From positions 1 to 64,000 of the forward strand of contig NZ_JBHRYJ010000004.1 in NCBI RefSeq assembly GCF_042648965.1: a stretch of DNA of 64,000 bases, given 5' to 3'. The stretch comes from Ferrovibrio xuzhouensis (GTDB taxonomy: Bacteria; Pseudomonadota; Alphaproteobacteria; Ferrovibrionales; Ferrovibrionaceae). The translations under genes were made by a program, and so were the position numbers. Position 1 is the stretch's first letter, and every line of letters starts with the position of its first letter. Below are positions 32,718-41,739 of this stretch, in pieces. The notes below the pieces were generated by a model. It had not been told where the DNA came from and made no database searches. It saw only the letters and a program-made list of their open reading frames with translations.

Positions 32718-34026
32718 GGTCCAGATCGCGGATCAGGTCGGCGACATCCTCGATGCCGATCGACAGCCGCACGGTGCTGTCGCCGGCGCCGGCCGCCTCG
32801 CGCTGCTCGGGCGTGAGCTGGCGGTGGGTGGTCGAGGCCGGATGGATCACCAGGCTGCGGGTATCGCCGACATTGGCCAGATGCGAGAAGATCTGCACGG
32901 TATCGACGAATTTCAGTCCGGCCTCGTAACCGCCCTTCAGCCCGAAGGTGAAGACCGAGCCGGCGCCGTTCGGCAGGTATTTCTGCGCCAGCGCATGGTA
33001 GCGGTCGCCTTTCAGGCCGGCGTAGGAGACCCAGTCGACCTTGGGGTGGGCGGAGAGGAATTCCGCCACGGCCTGGGCGTTGTCGCAATGCTTGCGCATG
33101 CGCAAGGACAGCGTCTCCATGCCGGTCAGGATCATGAAGGCGTTGAACGGCGAGATGGCGGGGCCGAGATCGCGCAAGCTGATCACCCGGCAGGCGACGG
33201 CAAAGGCCATGTCGCCGAAGGTCTCCCAGAAGGTCAGCCCGTGATAGGCCGGCGAGGGCTGCGACAGATGCGGGAACTTGTCGTTCTGGCCCCAGTCGAA
33301 CAGGCCGGAATCGACGATCACGCCGCCCATCGAATTGCCGTGGCCGCCGAGGAACTTGGTGGCTGAATGCAGCACGATGTCGGCGCCATGCTCGATCGGG
33401 CGGCAGAGATACGGCGAGGCCATGGTGTTGTCGACGATCAGCGGAATGCCCGCCTGGTGCGCCACCTCGGCCAGCGCCGCGATGTCGCAGATCACGCCAC
33501 CCGGGTTGGACAGGCTCTCGACATAGAGCGCCCTGGTTCTCGGCGTGATGGCGGCGGCGAAGCCGACGATGTCGCCGGGATCGACGAAAGTGGTGTGCCA
33601 GTCGAAGCGCTTGAAGCTGACGCCGAGCTGGGTGATCGAGCCGCCGTAGAGCTTGCGCGAGGCGACGATATGGTCGCCCGGGTTCATCAGCATGTGGAAG
33701 GCGACGAGCTGCGCGGCATGGCCGGTGGCCACGGCGGTGGCGGCGCGGCCGTTTTCCAGTGCGGCGATCTTCTGCTCGAACACCGCCGTGGTCGGATTGG
33801 TCAGGCGGGTATAGATGTTGCCGAAGCTCTGCAGGTTGAACAGCGCGGCGGCCTGGTCGGCATCGTCGAACACGAAGGCGGTGGTCTGGAAGATCGGCGT
33901 GCTGCGGGCGCCGGTGGTCGGGTCGGGCGCGGTGCCGGCATGGACCTGCAGGGTGTCGAAGCCGTAAGGCGCGGTATTCTCCGCCGCCCGGCCGGTGCCG
34001 GCGGCAGGCTTGCTGTTCTGGGCCAC
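32698..34026 (-). CDS. metY: O-acetylhomoserine aminocarboxypropyltransferase (sulfhydrylase)
   Basis: The 442-residue PLP enzyme makes homocysteine from O-acetylhomoserine and sulfide. It shows FDTLQVHAGTAPDPTTGARSTPIFQTTAFVF at the start, YTRLTNPTTAVFEQKIAALE and the PLP-lysine region HSATKFLGGHGNSMGG. Its length fits the long OAH-sulfhydrylase branch of the Cys/Met family. I chose GTG 34026, 2 bp after the stop of the upstream gene (TGAGCGTGG), which implies coupled translation; the frame is open further upstream. Its 3' end is part of a tandem repeat. Confidence 0.93.
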   Translation of the reverse strand: MAQNSKPAAGTGRAAENTAPYGFDTLQVHAGTAPDPTTGARSTPIFQTTAFVFDDADQAAALFNLQSFGNIYTRLTNPTTAVFEQKIAALENGRAATAVATGHAAQLVAFHMLMNPGDHIVASRKLYGGSITQLGVSFKRFDWHTTFVDPGDIVGFAAAITPRTRALYVESLSNPGGVICDIAALAEVAHQAGIPLIVDNTMASPYLCRPIEHGADIVLHSATKFLGGHGNSMGGVIVDSGLFDWGQNDKFPHLSQPSPAYHGLTFWETFGDMAFAVACRVISLRDLGPAISPFNAFMILTGMETLSLRMRKHCDNAQAVAEFLSAHPKVDWVSYAGLKGDRYHALAQKYLPNGAGSVFTFGLKGGYEAGLKFVDTVQIFSHLANVGDTRSLVIHPASTTHRQLTPEQREAAGAGDSTVRLSIGIEDVADLIRDLDRALNAA

Positions 34027-34028
34027 GC

Positions 34029-34529
34029 TCAGATCCTGTTCTGCTTCTTGGAATTGATCACGCGGGTGTTGACACCCATCCAGCCGATCTCGCGGCTCAA
34101 GCGCCCGAACTCGATCTTCGGGCAGCGGTTCATCACCACCTGCAGGCCGGCGGCCTCGGCCCTGGCCGCGGCCTCGTCGTGGCGCACGCCGAGCTGCATC
34201 CACAGCACCTTTGCCCCGATCCGGATGGCGTCGTCGGCGATTGGCGGAATCGCGGTCGAAGCCCGGAAGCAGTCGACCATGTCGACCTTGACCGGAATCT
34301 CCGACAGGCTGGCATAAACCGCCTCGCCGAGAATTGCGTTGCCGGCTTCCTTCGGGTTGACCGGGATGACGCGGTAACCCTTCTGCTGCAGGTATTTCAT
34401 GGCGAAATACGACGGCCGGTTCCAGTTCGGGCTAGCACCGACCATGGCGATGACATGGCAACTGCGCAGGATGCTGCGGATATAGTCGTCGCTGTAATTG
34501 TCGTGGTCGATGCGGCTGTGATCGGTCAT
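34029..34529 (-). CDS. CoA-binding-domain protein (YccU-like)
   Basis: The 166-residue protein has a Rossmann-type CoA_binding_2 fold: VIAMVGASPNWNRPSYFAMKYLQQKGYRVIPVNPKEAGNAILGEAVYASLSEIP, then VDMVDCFRAS and VLWMQLGVRHDEAAARAEAAGLQVVMNRCPKIE. Its biochemical role is not known. A link between this family and O-acetylhomoserine sulfhydrylase is common in alphaproteobacteria, as I recall, and here it is directly ahead of metY with a 2-bp gap. ATG 34529 is where family members begin. Confidence 0.88.
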   Translation of the reverse strand: MTDHSRIDHDNYSDDYIRSILRSCHVIAMVGASPNWNRPSYFAMKYLQQKGYRVIPVNPKEAGNAILGEAVYASLSEIPVKVDMVDCFRASTAIPPIADDAIRIGAKVLWMQLGVRHDEAAARAEAAGLQVVMNRCPKIEFGRLSREIGWMGVNTRVINSKKQNRI

Positions 34530-34548
34530 GGCGAGAACTTCACTCACG

Positions 34549-35358
34549 TCAGCGGCCTTCCCAGTGCGGTTCGCGTTTCCCGATGAAGGCGTCGATGCCT
34601 TCCTCGGCATCGCGGGCCAGCATGTTCTCGGTCATCACCCGGCTGGCGTAATCATAGGCCTGGGCCAGCGGCATTTCGAGCTGGCGGTAGAAGGCTTCCT
34701 TGCCGGTCTTCACCGTCAGCGGCGATTTCGCCGCAATTGTCCGGGCGAAGCCGAGCGCCGCCTCGTCGAGCGCCGCTTCCGGCACCACGCGGTTGATGAG
34801 GCCGATGCTTTCGGCGCGCCGTGCCTCGAGCAGCTCGCCGGTCAGCAGCATCTCCATGGCATGCTTGCGGCTGACGTTGCGTGACAGCGCCACCATGGGG
34901 GTCGAGCAGAACAGGCCGATGTTGACCCCCGGCGTGGCGAAGCGCGCCGTCTCGGCGGCCACCGCAAGATCACAGCTCGCCACCAGCTGGCAGCCGGCGG
35001 CCGAGGCCACGCCATGCACCCGGGCGATCACCGGCTGGGGCAGGGCGACGATCGACTGCATCAGCAGCGAGCATTGCCGGAACAGCGCTTCGTAGTGCTG
35101 GCGGCCGGGATTGGCGCGGATTTCCTTCAGGTCATGGCCGGCGCAGAAGCCGGGGCCGGCGGCGCCGATGATCACGGCCTTGATGCTGCGGTCGGCGTGG
35201 ATGGCGTCCAGTTCGGCCTGCAGGGCGGCCATCAGGCCGGTCGACAGGCTGTTGTAGGCCTTCGGCCGGTTCAGCGTCAGGCGGACGATGCCGGGCTCCG
35301 GCCGGTCGCGCAGGACCGGCGGGGTGGCGTCCGGGTGCAATTCTGGTGCGGCAGACAC
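34549..35358 (-). CDS. Enoyl-CoA hydratase/isomerase family protein (ECHDC3-like)
   Basis: The 269-residue crotonase-fold protein has IVRLTLNRPKAYNSLS, the oxyanion-hole segment GFCAGHDLKE, and HGVASAAGCQLVASCDLAVAAETARFATPGVNIGLFCSTPMVALSR. The CSTPM stretch resembles the ECHDC3 group rather than classic hydratases, whose catalytic glutamates are not both present; activity is uncertain. GTG 35358 is set by GGAGGAAGCCGC. It is the first gene of the unit with the CoA-binding protein (19 bp) and metY. Confidence 0.88.
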   Translation of the reverse strand: MSAAPELHPDATPPVLRDRPEPGIVRLTLNRPKAYNSLSTGLMAALQAELDAIHADRSIKAVIIGAAGPGFCAGHDLKEIRANPGRQHYEALFRQCSLLMQSIVALPQPVIARVHGVASAAGCQLVASCDLAVAAETARFATPGVNIGLFCSTPMVALSRNVSRKHAMEMLLTGELLEARRAESIGLINRVVPEAALDEAALGFARTIAAKSPLTVKTGKEAFYRQLEMPLAQAYDYASRVMTENMLARDAEEGIDAFIGKREPHWEGR

Positions 35359-35611
35359 GCGGCTTCCTCCAAGGCTTTGGGTGCATGATACGGCGGCCGG
35401 CCGGGAGGGGGAAGAACGCGGCCGGAGGGAACCGGGTTCCCGCGCGGTAATTGTTGAAAAAGGGCCGTATTTTCGCCCCATTACCGGGGCATGAAAACCC
35501 CGTCGGCCCGTGCTGCGGCCGGTTGCGCCCTGCCGGGCCCCGGCGTAAAAACCCGCGTGGGTCCGGTCCGAATCGCAAGTCCTGGATTCAACGAGAACAG
35601 AAAGCCCGCCA

Positions 35612-36490
35612 ATGATCCGCCCGATCCGTAAAGCCGTTTTCCCCGTCGGTGGCCTCGGCACCCGGTTTTTGCCGGCGACCAAGGCGATGCCGAAGGAGAT
35701 GCTGCCGGTCGTCGACAAGCCGCTGATCCAGTATGCGGTGGAAGAGGCCCGTGCCGCCGGCATCGAGGAATTCATCTTCGTCACCGGTCGCGGCAAGCAG
35801 GCGATCGAGGATCATTTCGACCGTTCCTACGAGCTGGAAGACGTGCTGCGCGAACGCGACAAGCGCGACCTGCTCGACCTGATCAACAGCTGGATGCCGG
35901 CGGCCGGCCAGGTCTCGTATACCCGCCAGATGGAGCCGCTCGGGCTTGGCCATGCCGTGCGCTGCGCCAAGGCGCTGGTCGGCGACGAGCCCTTCGCCGT
36001 GCTGCTGGCGGACGACCTGATCCTCGCCAAGGAAGCCTGCCTGGCGCAGATGGTCGAGGCTTACAACAACGTCGGCGGCAATATCATCGCCGCCATGGAC
36101 GTGCCGCCCGAGCACACCAAACGTTACGGTGTGATCAAGCCGGGCAAGAACAGCGACCGGATGGTCGAGGTGACCGGCCTCGTGGAAAAGCCGGCGCCGG
36201 CCGAGGCGCCCAGCAACACCGCGGTGATCGGCCGCTACATCCTGCAGCCGAGCGTGTTCCATCATCTCGACAATACCCAGCGTGGCGCCGGCGGCGAGAT
36301 GCAGCTGACCGACGCGCTGGCCAAGATGATCGGCGAGGGGCCGTTCCACGGCCTGCGCTTCGACGGCGAGCGTTATGACTGCGGCGACAAGATCGGCTTC
36401 CTGCATGCCAATATCGCTTTCGCGCTGGCACGGCCGGACATGAACAAGGACCTGTCGGTCATCCTGCGGGATATTTCCAAGACTCTGTAA
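35612..36490 (+). CDS. galU: UTP-glucose-1-phosphate uridylyltransferase
   Basis: The 292-residue protein begins MIRPIRKAVFPVGGLGTRFLPATKAMPKEMLPVVDKPLIQYAVEEA, the nucleotidyltransferase core of bacterial GalU, and has LADDLI, VPPEHTKRYGVI and VEKPAP segments. It makes UDP-glucose, which the next gene oxidizes to UDP-glucuronate. The ribosome-binding site is weak (GAGAACAG). Confidence 0.96.
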   Translation: MIRPIRKAVFPVGGLGTRFLPATKAMPKEMLPVVDKPLIQYAVEEARAAGIEEFIFVTGRGKQAIEDHFDRSYELEDVLRERDKRDLLDLINSWMPAAGQVSYTRQMEPLGLGHAVRCAKALVGDEPFAVLLADDLILAKEACLAQMVEAYNNVGGNIIAAMDVPPEHTKRYGVIKPGKNSDRMVEVTGLVEKPAPAEAPSNTAVIGRYILQPSVFHHLDNTQRGAGGEMQLTDALAKMIGEGPFHGLRFDGERYDCGDKIGFLHANIAFALARPDMNKDLSVILRDISKTL

Positions 36491-36534
36491 GTCCGGTCTG
36501 CCTGTCGTTCGGCCTGTTTGTGGGGGATTAAACC

Positions 36535-37851
36535 ATGCGCGTTGCGATGATCGGTACCGGCTATGTCGGCCTGGTATCCGGCACCTGTTTCTCCGAATTC
36601 GGCCATACGGTCACTTGCGTCGACAAGAATCCGGAGCGCATCGCGGCCCTGCAACGCGGCGAAATCCCGATCTTTGAGCCCGGCCTCGACGACCTGGTCG
36701 CGCGCAACGTCAAGGCCGGCCGGCTGTCCTTCACCCAGGACACCCGGGCGGCGGTGGAAAGCGCCGATGCCGTGTTCATCGCGGTCGGCACGCCGTCGCG
36801 GCGCGGCGACGGCGAGGCGGACCTGTCCTACGTCCATGCGGCGGCGGCCGAGATCGCCGGCGCGATCAAGCGCTACACCGTCGTGGTGACCAAGTCGACC
36901 GTGCCGGTCGGCACCGGCCGCGAGGTCGAGCGGATCATCCGCACGACCAATCCCGTCGCCGAGTTCGAGGTGGCGTCCAATCCGGAATTCCTGCGCGAGG
37001 GCGCGGCGATCGAGGATTTCATGCGGCCCGACCGCGTGGTCTGCGGCGTCGAGAGCGAGCGCGCCCGCGAGGTGCTGCGCGGCCTGTATCGTCCGCTCTA
37101 CATCAACGAGACGCCGATCCTGTTCACCGCCGTCGAGACGGCGGAGCTGATCAAATACGCCGCCAATGCCTTCCTCGCCACCAAGATCACCTTCATCAAC
37201 GAGATCGCCAGCCTGTGCGAGAAGGTGAACGTCAACGTGCAGGACGTTGCCCGCGGCATCGGGCTGGACGGCCGCATCGGCGGCAAGTTCCTGCATGCCG
37301 GGCCGGGCTATGGCGGCTCCTGCTTCCCCAAGGATACCCAGGCGCTGGTGGCGACCGGGCGCAAATACGCCGCGCCTTTGCGTATCGTCGAGACCGTGGT
37401 CGAGGTCAACGATGCGCGCAAGCGGCAGATGGCCGAGAAGGTGATCGCGGCCTGTGGCGGCAGCGTGCAGGGCAAGACCATCGCGGTGCTGGGCCTGACC
37501 TTCAAGCCCGAGACCGACGACATGCGTGACAGCCCCAGTCTCGAGATCGTGCCGGCGCTGCAGGCGGCCGGCGCCACGGTGCGGACCTATGACCCCGAGG
37601 GCATGGTCGAGGCGAAGAAGCTGCTCAAGGACCTCGTCTGGTGCAACGACAGCTATGAAGCAGCCGAGGGCGCCGACGCGCTGGTGATCATCACCGAATG
37701 GAACCAGTTCCGCGCCCTCGACCTGGCGCGGCTCAAGACCCTGCTGAAACAGCCGCTGATGATCGACCTGCGCAACATCTACAAGCCGGCCGAGCTGCAG
37801 CAGGCCGGCTTCGTCTACCATTCGGTCGGCCGGGCGCCAGTCGGTCAGTAA
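36535..37851 (+). CDS. ugd: UDP-glucose 6-dehydrogenase
   Basis: The 438-residue protein has the NAD fold MRVAMIGTGYVGLVSGTCFSEFGH, the SNPEFLREGAAIEDF segment and the catalytic cysteine in GPGYGGSCFPKD. It oxidizes UDP-glucose to UDP-glucuronate for exopolysaccharide or lipopolysaccharide. It follows galU by 44 bp, giving a compact two-step UDP-glucuronate supply unit. The last codons and stop are duplicated in tandem just downstream. Confidence 0.96.
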   Translation: MRVAMIGTGYVGLVSGTCFSEFGHTVTCVDKNPERIAALQRGEIPIFEPGLDDLVARNVKAGRLSFTQDTRAAVESADAVFIAVGTPSRRGDGEADLSYVHAAAAEIAGAIKRYTVVVTKSTVPVGTGREVERIIRTTNPVAEFEVASNPEFLREGAAIEDFMRPDRVVCGVESERAREVLRGLYRPLYINETPILFTAVETAELIKYAANAFLATKITFINEIASLCEKVNVNVQDVARGIGLDGRIGGKFLHAGPGYGGSCFPKDTQALVATGRKYAAPLRIVETVVEVNDARKRQMAEKVIAACGGSVQGKTIAVLGLTFKPETDDMRDSPSLEIVPALQAAGATVRTYDPEGMVEAKKLLKDLVWCNDSYEAAEGADALVIITEWNQFRALDLARLKTLLKQPLMIDLRNIYKPAELQQAGFVYHSVGRAPVGQ

Positions 37852-37869
37852 AGCGTCGGCCAGTAAAGC
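37840..37869. repeat. 15-bp tandem duplication at the ugd stop
   Basis: GTCGGTCAGTAAAGC (37840-37854) is followed by GTCGGCCAGTAAAGC (37855-37869), 14 of 15 identical. The first unit carries the ugd stop codon, and the second therefore holds a spare TAA in the same frame. Confidence 0.8.
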
Positions 37870-37888
37870 CGGGGCAGTCCCGCCGCCG

Positions 37889-39133
37889 TCAGTCCCGCCG
37901 GTCGCGCAGCGGGATGGCGTACCAGACCAGCGTGATCACCAGCAGCACCGCCAGGATGCCGAACGACCACTGGTAGGCGGCGGCCGGGTAATGGCCGGCG
38001 GCGGTCTTCGGCCACAGGTCGATGATCCAGCCGGTGCCGGCCTGGATGACGAAGGTCAGCCCGAACACCACGGCATTCAGCAGCGCATTGACGCGGCCGG
38101 ATTTCTCGACCGGGAAATCGGCGCTGATGATCGGGTAGGCCAGCACGGTGGTCAGGCAGATCAGGCCGAAGGCGCTCCACAGCAGCGGGCTGGCCGGTGC
38201 CAGCCCGGCAGCGATGCCGCCGAGGCAGACGGCATACAGCGCCGTGCTCCAGATCATCGTCTGCGCCAGCGAGACGCCGAAGCGCTGCAGCCGGTCGGCG
38301 ATCATGCCGGTCAGCATGAAGCCGGCGGTCAGCGCCACGGCGAGCAGGAACTGGATCTGTGCCGCATGGGCCTGGTCGAGGCCGCCGGCATCGCGCAGGA
38401 AAGGACCGGTCCACAGGGTCTGGATCGACATGCCGCTGCCCATGCCGATCACCGAGACCGGGGCGATCTTCAGGAAGCGGGCATCGAGCAGGAAAGCCCA
38501 GTAGTCGCGCAGCTGGGCCGCGAGGCTGACATCGTCGCCCGTGCCGGTGTCCATTTTCTCCGGTACGGCGAGCCAGATCTGCAGCGCGGCCAGCACCGAC
38601 AGGCCGCCGAGCAGCCAGAACAGCACTGGCCAGCCGACGAACTGCAGGCCCCATTGCACCGGCACCGTCGCCGCCAGCGCACCGAGCCCGCCGGCCGCCA
38701 TGAAGGCGCCGTTGGCGAAGGCCCAGCGGTCGCGCGGCAGCCAGATGGCGATGGCCTTCATGGCGCTCATCAGGCCGCCGGCAACGCCGAAGCCGATCAG
38801 CGCGCGGGCCAGCGCCAGCAGCGGCAGGCTGTCGGCGCTGGCAAAGGCGGCGGCGCCGATGGCGGCAATCAGCAGCAGGCCGGCCTGCACCCGTGGCGGG
38901 CCGAAGCGGTCGAGCAGGATGCCGACCGGCAGCTGGGCGGCAGCGAAGGTGACGAAATAGGCGGCGGTCAGCGTGCCGAGGTCGCCGGCGCCGATGCCAA
39001 GGTCGGCCTGCAGGTTCGGCGCGATGACGGCATTCACACTGCGGAACAGGTAGGACAGGAAATAGCCGCAGGCGAAGGGGAACAGCACGCGGCCGGCGAC
39101 AAAGGCCGCGCTGGGCCTCAGGGGGACAGGCAT
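37889..39133 (-). CDS. MFS transporter
   Basis: The 414-residue protein has about twelve membrane spans, starting FVAGRVLFPFACGYFLSYLFRSVNAVIAPNL. The region VGILLDRFGPPRVQ matches the MFS loop motif (DRxGxR-like). The nearby GLMSAMKAIAIWLPRDRWAFANGAFMAAGGLGALAATVPVQ is typical of anion/organic-acid-type MFS members. Substrate is unknown. It converges with ugd across a 37-bp gap, and its start lies 21 bp after the stop of the cyclase gene upstream, so the two may be cotranscribed. Confidence 0.85.
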   Translation of the reverse strand: MPVPLRPSAAFVAGRVLFPFACGYFLSYLFRSVNAVIAPNLQADLGIGAGDLGTLTAAYFVTFAAAQLPVGILLDRFGPPRVQAGLLLIAAIGAAAFASADSLPLLALARALIGFGVAGGLMSAMKAIAIWLPRDRWAFANGAFMAAGGLGALAATVPVQWGLQFVGWPVLFWLLGGLSVLAALQIWLAVPEKMDTGTGDDVSLAAQLRDYWAFLLDARFLKIAPVSVIGMGSGMSIQTLWTGPFLRDAGGLDQAHAAQIQFLLAVALTAGFMLTGMIADRLQRFGVSLAQTMIWSTALYAVCLGGIAAGLAPASPLLWSAFGLICLTTVLAYPIISADFPVEKSGRVNALLNAVVFGLTFVIQAGTGWIIDLWPKTAAGHYPAAAYQWSFGILAVLLVITLVWYAIPLRDRRD

Positions 39134-39154
39134 TTCCTCGGACTCTTTTTATGG

Positions 39155-40246
39155 TTACGAGACGGCGTACAGATGTATAGCAGCGCTCTTGCCCGGGAGC
39201 GAGAATTCCCCCAGCGAAACGGTGGTGATTCCGGCCGGCGGCGGCGCGGCCGCGATGGCTTCCGCCGAGGCGATGACGGCATGGCCGGGCAGGGTCTTGG
39301 CCAGCTGTTCGATCCGCGCCGTGGTGTTGATGGTGTCGCCGAGCAGGACGATCTCGCGCTTGACCTCGCCCATTTCGCCGGTCACCACCGGGCCGGCATG
39401 CAGCACGGTGCGGAAATCCGGCACCACGCCGAAATCCCGCAGATAGGCCGCCTGCTGGCCGGCGAAGCGCGCCCGCGCCATGGCGACGGCCGCGAAGGCG
39501 CCGGCGGCATGACGGCCGCGGCGGCCATCGAGCGGCCAGGTCACGATCATCTCGTCGCCGACATACTTGTGCACGATGCCATGCCAGGGCAGCACGGCCT
39601 CGGTCAGGTCGATGAAAAAGCGGTTGAGCAGGCGGTGGAAGGCGATATCGCCGATCCGTTCGGCGATGGCGGTCGAGCCGCGCATGTCGAAGAAGACGAA
39701 CAGCCGGTTCTCGCGCCGCGGCTGGTGATAGCGGCCGCGCATCAGGTCGCCCAGTACGCCGGGGCCGAGCAGTTGCGCCATCTCCATCACGAAATTGAAG
39801 GCGATCGACACCGCCAGCGCGACCAGTAGCGTGGTGACGGTCAGGCGGTTGAGGCCGAAGCGCGAGGTCCCGCCGATCTCGAACAGCCGGTCGCCCAGCC
39901 AGTCGCTGGCAAGAATGATAACTGTATAGAAGATGCCCTTGACGGCGATCAGTTGCAGGAAGCGCAGGCGGCGGAACTGGGCCCGGAAGGTCGCGACCAC
40001 GAACATCTCGAAACCGCCCAGCAGGGCACTGACCAGGGCGCCGGTAAACAGGCCGCGCAGCAGGCCGAGCGCAAGCTCGGCTACGGGAACCGGTGTCATT
40101 CCCAGCGTCACGGTGAGCAGGCCGCCATAGACGGCGCCGCCGGTGGCCGAGACGGCCACGATGCGGCCCAGTGTGCGGAGCTGGCGGCGTTGGATCTGGG
40201 TAAGGGCCATGAGTGCTTTATGGACGGGGACGGGCGCCGCCATCAT
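39155..40246 (-). CDS. Membrane-bound class III adenylate/guanylate cyclase
   Basis: The 363-residue protein has several N-terminal membrane spans (about residues 25-175) and a C-terminal class III cyclase domain. Metal-binding aspartates are in FVFFDMRGSTAIAERIG and YVGDEMIVTWP. The Lys and Asp of VKREIVLLGDTINTTARIE fit ATP selection, and the Asn and Arg of that block are the transition-state pair, so it looks active and probably makes cAMP. Starts at 40246, 40243 or 40210 are possible; none has a strong ribosome-binding site. Confidence 0.85.
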   Translation of the reverse strand: MMAAPVPVHKALMALTQIQRRQLRTLGRIVAVSATGGAVYGGLLTVTLGMTPVPVAELALGLLRGLFTGALVSALLGGFEMFVVATFRAQFRRLRFLQLIAVKGIFYTVIILASDWLGDRLFEIGGTSRFGLNRLTVTTLLVALAVSIAFNFVMEMAQLLGPGVLGDLMRGRYHQPRRENRLFVFFDMRGSTAIAERIGDIAFHRLLNRFFIDLTEAVLPWHGIVHKYVGDEMIVTWPLDGRRGRHAAGAFAAVAMARARFAGQQAAYLRDFGVVPDFRTVLHAGPVVTGEMGEVKREIVLLGDTINTTARIEQLAKTLPGHAVIASAEAIAAAPPPAGITTVSLGEFSLPGKSAAIHLYAVS

Positions 40247-40289
40247 AGGAACCCGCAGTATCCGTGGAAAGCCGGAGGCCGGAAACACA

Positions 40290-40314
40290 AACGCCGCGGC
40301 AGGGCCGCGGCGTT
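40290..40314. terminator. Hairpin between the carboxypeptidase and cyclase genes
   Basis: AACGCCGCGGC pairs with GCCGCGGCGTT around AGG, an 11-bp stem. Both neighbors are on the minus strand, so it would end transcription of the carboxypeptidase gene before the cyclase. The T-run is short, so strength is uncertain. Confidence 0.6.
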
Positions 40315-40339
40315 GCAGGAAGGGGCGGTGGGGCCGGGA

Positions 40340-41563
40340 TCAGCCGGCGTCGGGCGAGACCACCGAGCAGGTGACCTTTTCCCGCTTCAGCCGGGCGCAG
40401 GCGCTCTGCGCATCCGTCTCGCTCAGCCCGGTCATGCGGGCACGGTACAGCGTGGTCTTGCCGGCCTCGATCGGCTCGACCAGCGGCTCGGCGGCGGGCA
40501 GCTTGCCGCGGACCCGGTTGAGCAGCTTCTCGGCGGCGGCCGGGCGGCGGAACGCGCCGAGCTGCACGGCCCAGTCTCCGGCACCGGCACCGGCGCCGGT
40601 CGTGCCGGCATCGGCAACGACGATCTTCCTGGCCGCAGCCTTCGGCGGATGCGCGGTGGCCGCATCGGCGCTGGCGATCAGGCCGAAGCCGGCATCGTCA
40701 CTGCCCTTCTTCTCGGCCATCACCGTGGGGGTATCGCCGATCTTGTCGAAACCGATATCGAGCAGCTGGACCATCCGGTTGTCGCGGGCCTTGACGCTGC
40801 TGCCGCCGAACACCACGGCGACGATGCGGTGGCCGCCGCGCTTGGCCGATGCGACCAGATTGAAGCCCGAGGCGGCGATATAGCCGGTCTTGATGCCGTC
40901 GGCGCCGTCATAGCGGGTCAGGATGTGGTTGTGGTTCGGGATCGTCGCATCCTTCCACTCGAACTCGGCCGTAGAGAAGTAGCTGTAGTAATCCTTGTGG
41001 TTCTTCACCAAGGCGATGCCGAGCCGGGCCATGTCGCGGGCCGTGCTCTTCTGGCGGGAATTCGGCAGACCCGAGGCGTTCTTGAACACCGTGTTGGTCA
41101 TCCCGAGCTGGCGCGCGCGCCTCGTCATCAGATCGGCGAACTTGGTTTCCGTACCGCCCAGTGCCTCGGCCAGCACCACGGCGGCATTGTTGGCGGACTT
41201 GGTGATGGCGGCGAGGATGGCGTCATGGACGCTGATGGTCTGGCCGGCGCGCAGGTCGATGCCATAGGGCTGGGCGGCGGCATGGGCGGAAATCGGCAGA
41301 CGCTGGCTCATCTTCAGGCGGCCCTCCTTGAGGGCGTCGAAGGTCATGTACAGCGTCATCATCTTGGTCAGCGACGCCGGGTAGCGCGCGGCATCCGGAT
41401 CCTGGGCATGCAGCACCCGGCCGGTATCGGCATCGACCACGATGGCGGAATAGCTGGCCGCCCGGGCGGCATGGGGGGAGAGCGAGGCGGCAAGGACAAG
41501 GATGAAACAGATTGTTACGATGGTGGACAGAGTCCGTCCAAGCTTTGCGGCTACCTGCCTCAT
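40340..41563 (-). CDS. D-alanyl-D-alanine carboxypeptidase with SPOR domain
   Basis: The 407-residue exported protein is a class C penicillin-binding protein. After a signal peptide (about residues 1-35), it has SxxK in ASLTKMM, SxN in SANN and KTG in GIKTGYIA. The C-terminal 80 residues (WAVQLGAFRRPAAAEKLLNRVRG...) form a SPOR domain that binds denuded septal peptidoglycan, pointing to a role at division sites. ATG 41563 was chosen so that the signal peptide starts MRQVAAKLGR; the frame is open earlier. Confidence 0.92.
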   Translation of the reverse strand: MRQVAAKLGRTLSTIVTICFILVLAASLSPHAARAASYSAIVVDADTGRVLHAQDPDAARYPASLTKMMTLYMTFDALKEGRLKMSQRLPISAHAAAQPYGIDLRAGQTISVHDAILAAITKSANNAAVVLAEALGGTETKFADLMTRRARQLGMTNTVFKNASGLPNSRQKSTARDMARLGIALVKNHKDYYSYFSTAEFEWKDATIPNHNHILTRYDGADGIKTGYIAASGFNLVASAKRGGHRIVAVVFGGSSVKARDNRMVQLLDIGFDKIGDTPTVMAEKKGSDDAGFGLIASADAATAHPPKAAARKIVVADAGTTGAGAGAGDWAVQLGAFRRPAAAEKLLNRVRGKLPAAEPLVEPIEAGKTTLYRARMTGLSETDAQSACARLKREKVTCSVVSPDAG

Positions 41564-41739
41564 TGCATCCCTACCACGGTTGCGCTTGTAATCATTTTGC
41601 GACCGGGTTCCCCCCAGGACGCGAATCGGATTCAGGATATTTACCATGCTTCCTCTTGTCCAGTAGATTGTGTACTAACAAGTTGAATCTGCATGGATTC
41701 ACCGGGCTCCCGCAGGAGCGCACGCATGGGCAGAAAAAT

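Noticed and set aside
35359..35611. Possible SAM riboswitch linked to the metY operon or a promoter RNA before galU
   Set aside because: I found no recognizable conserved core of known SAM riboswitches in this gap; only a short GGGG/CCCC hairpin is visible.
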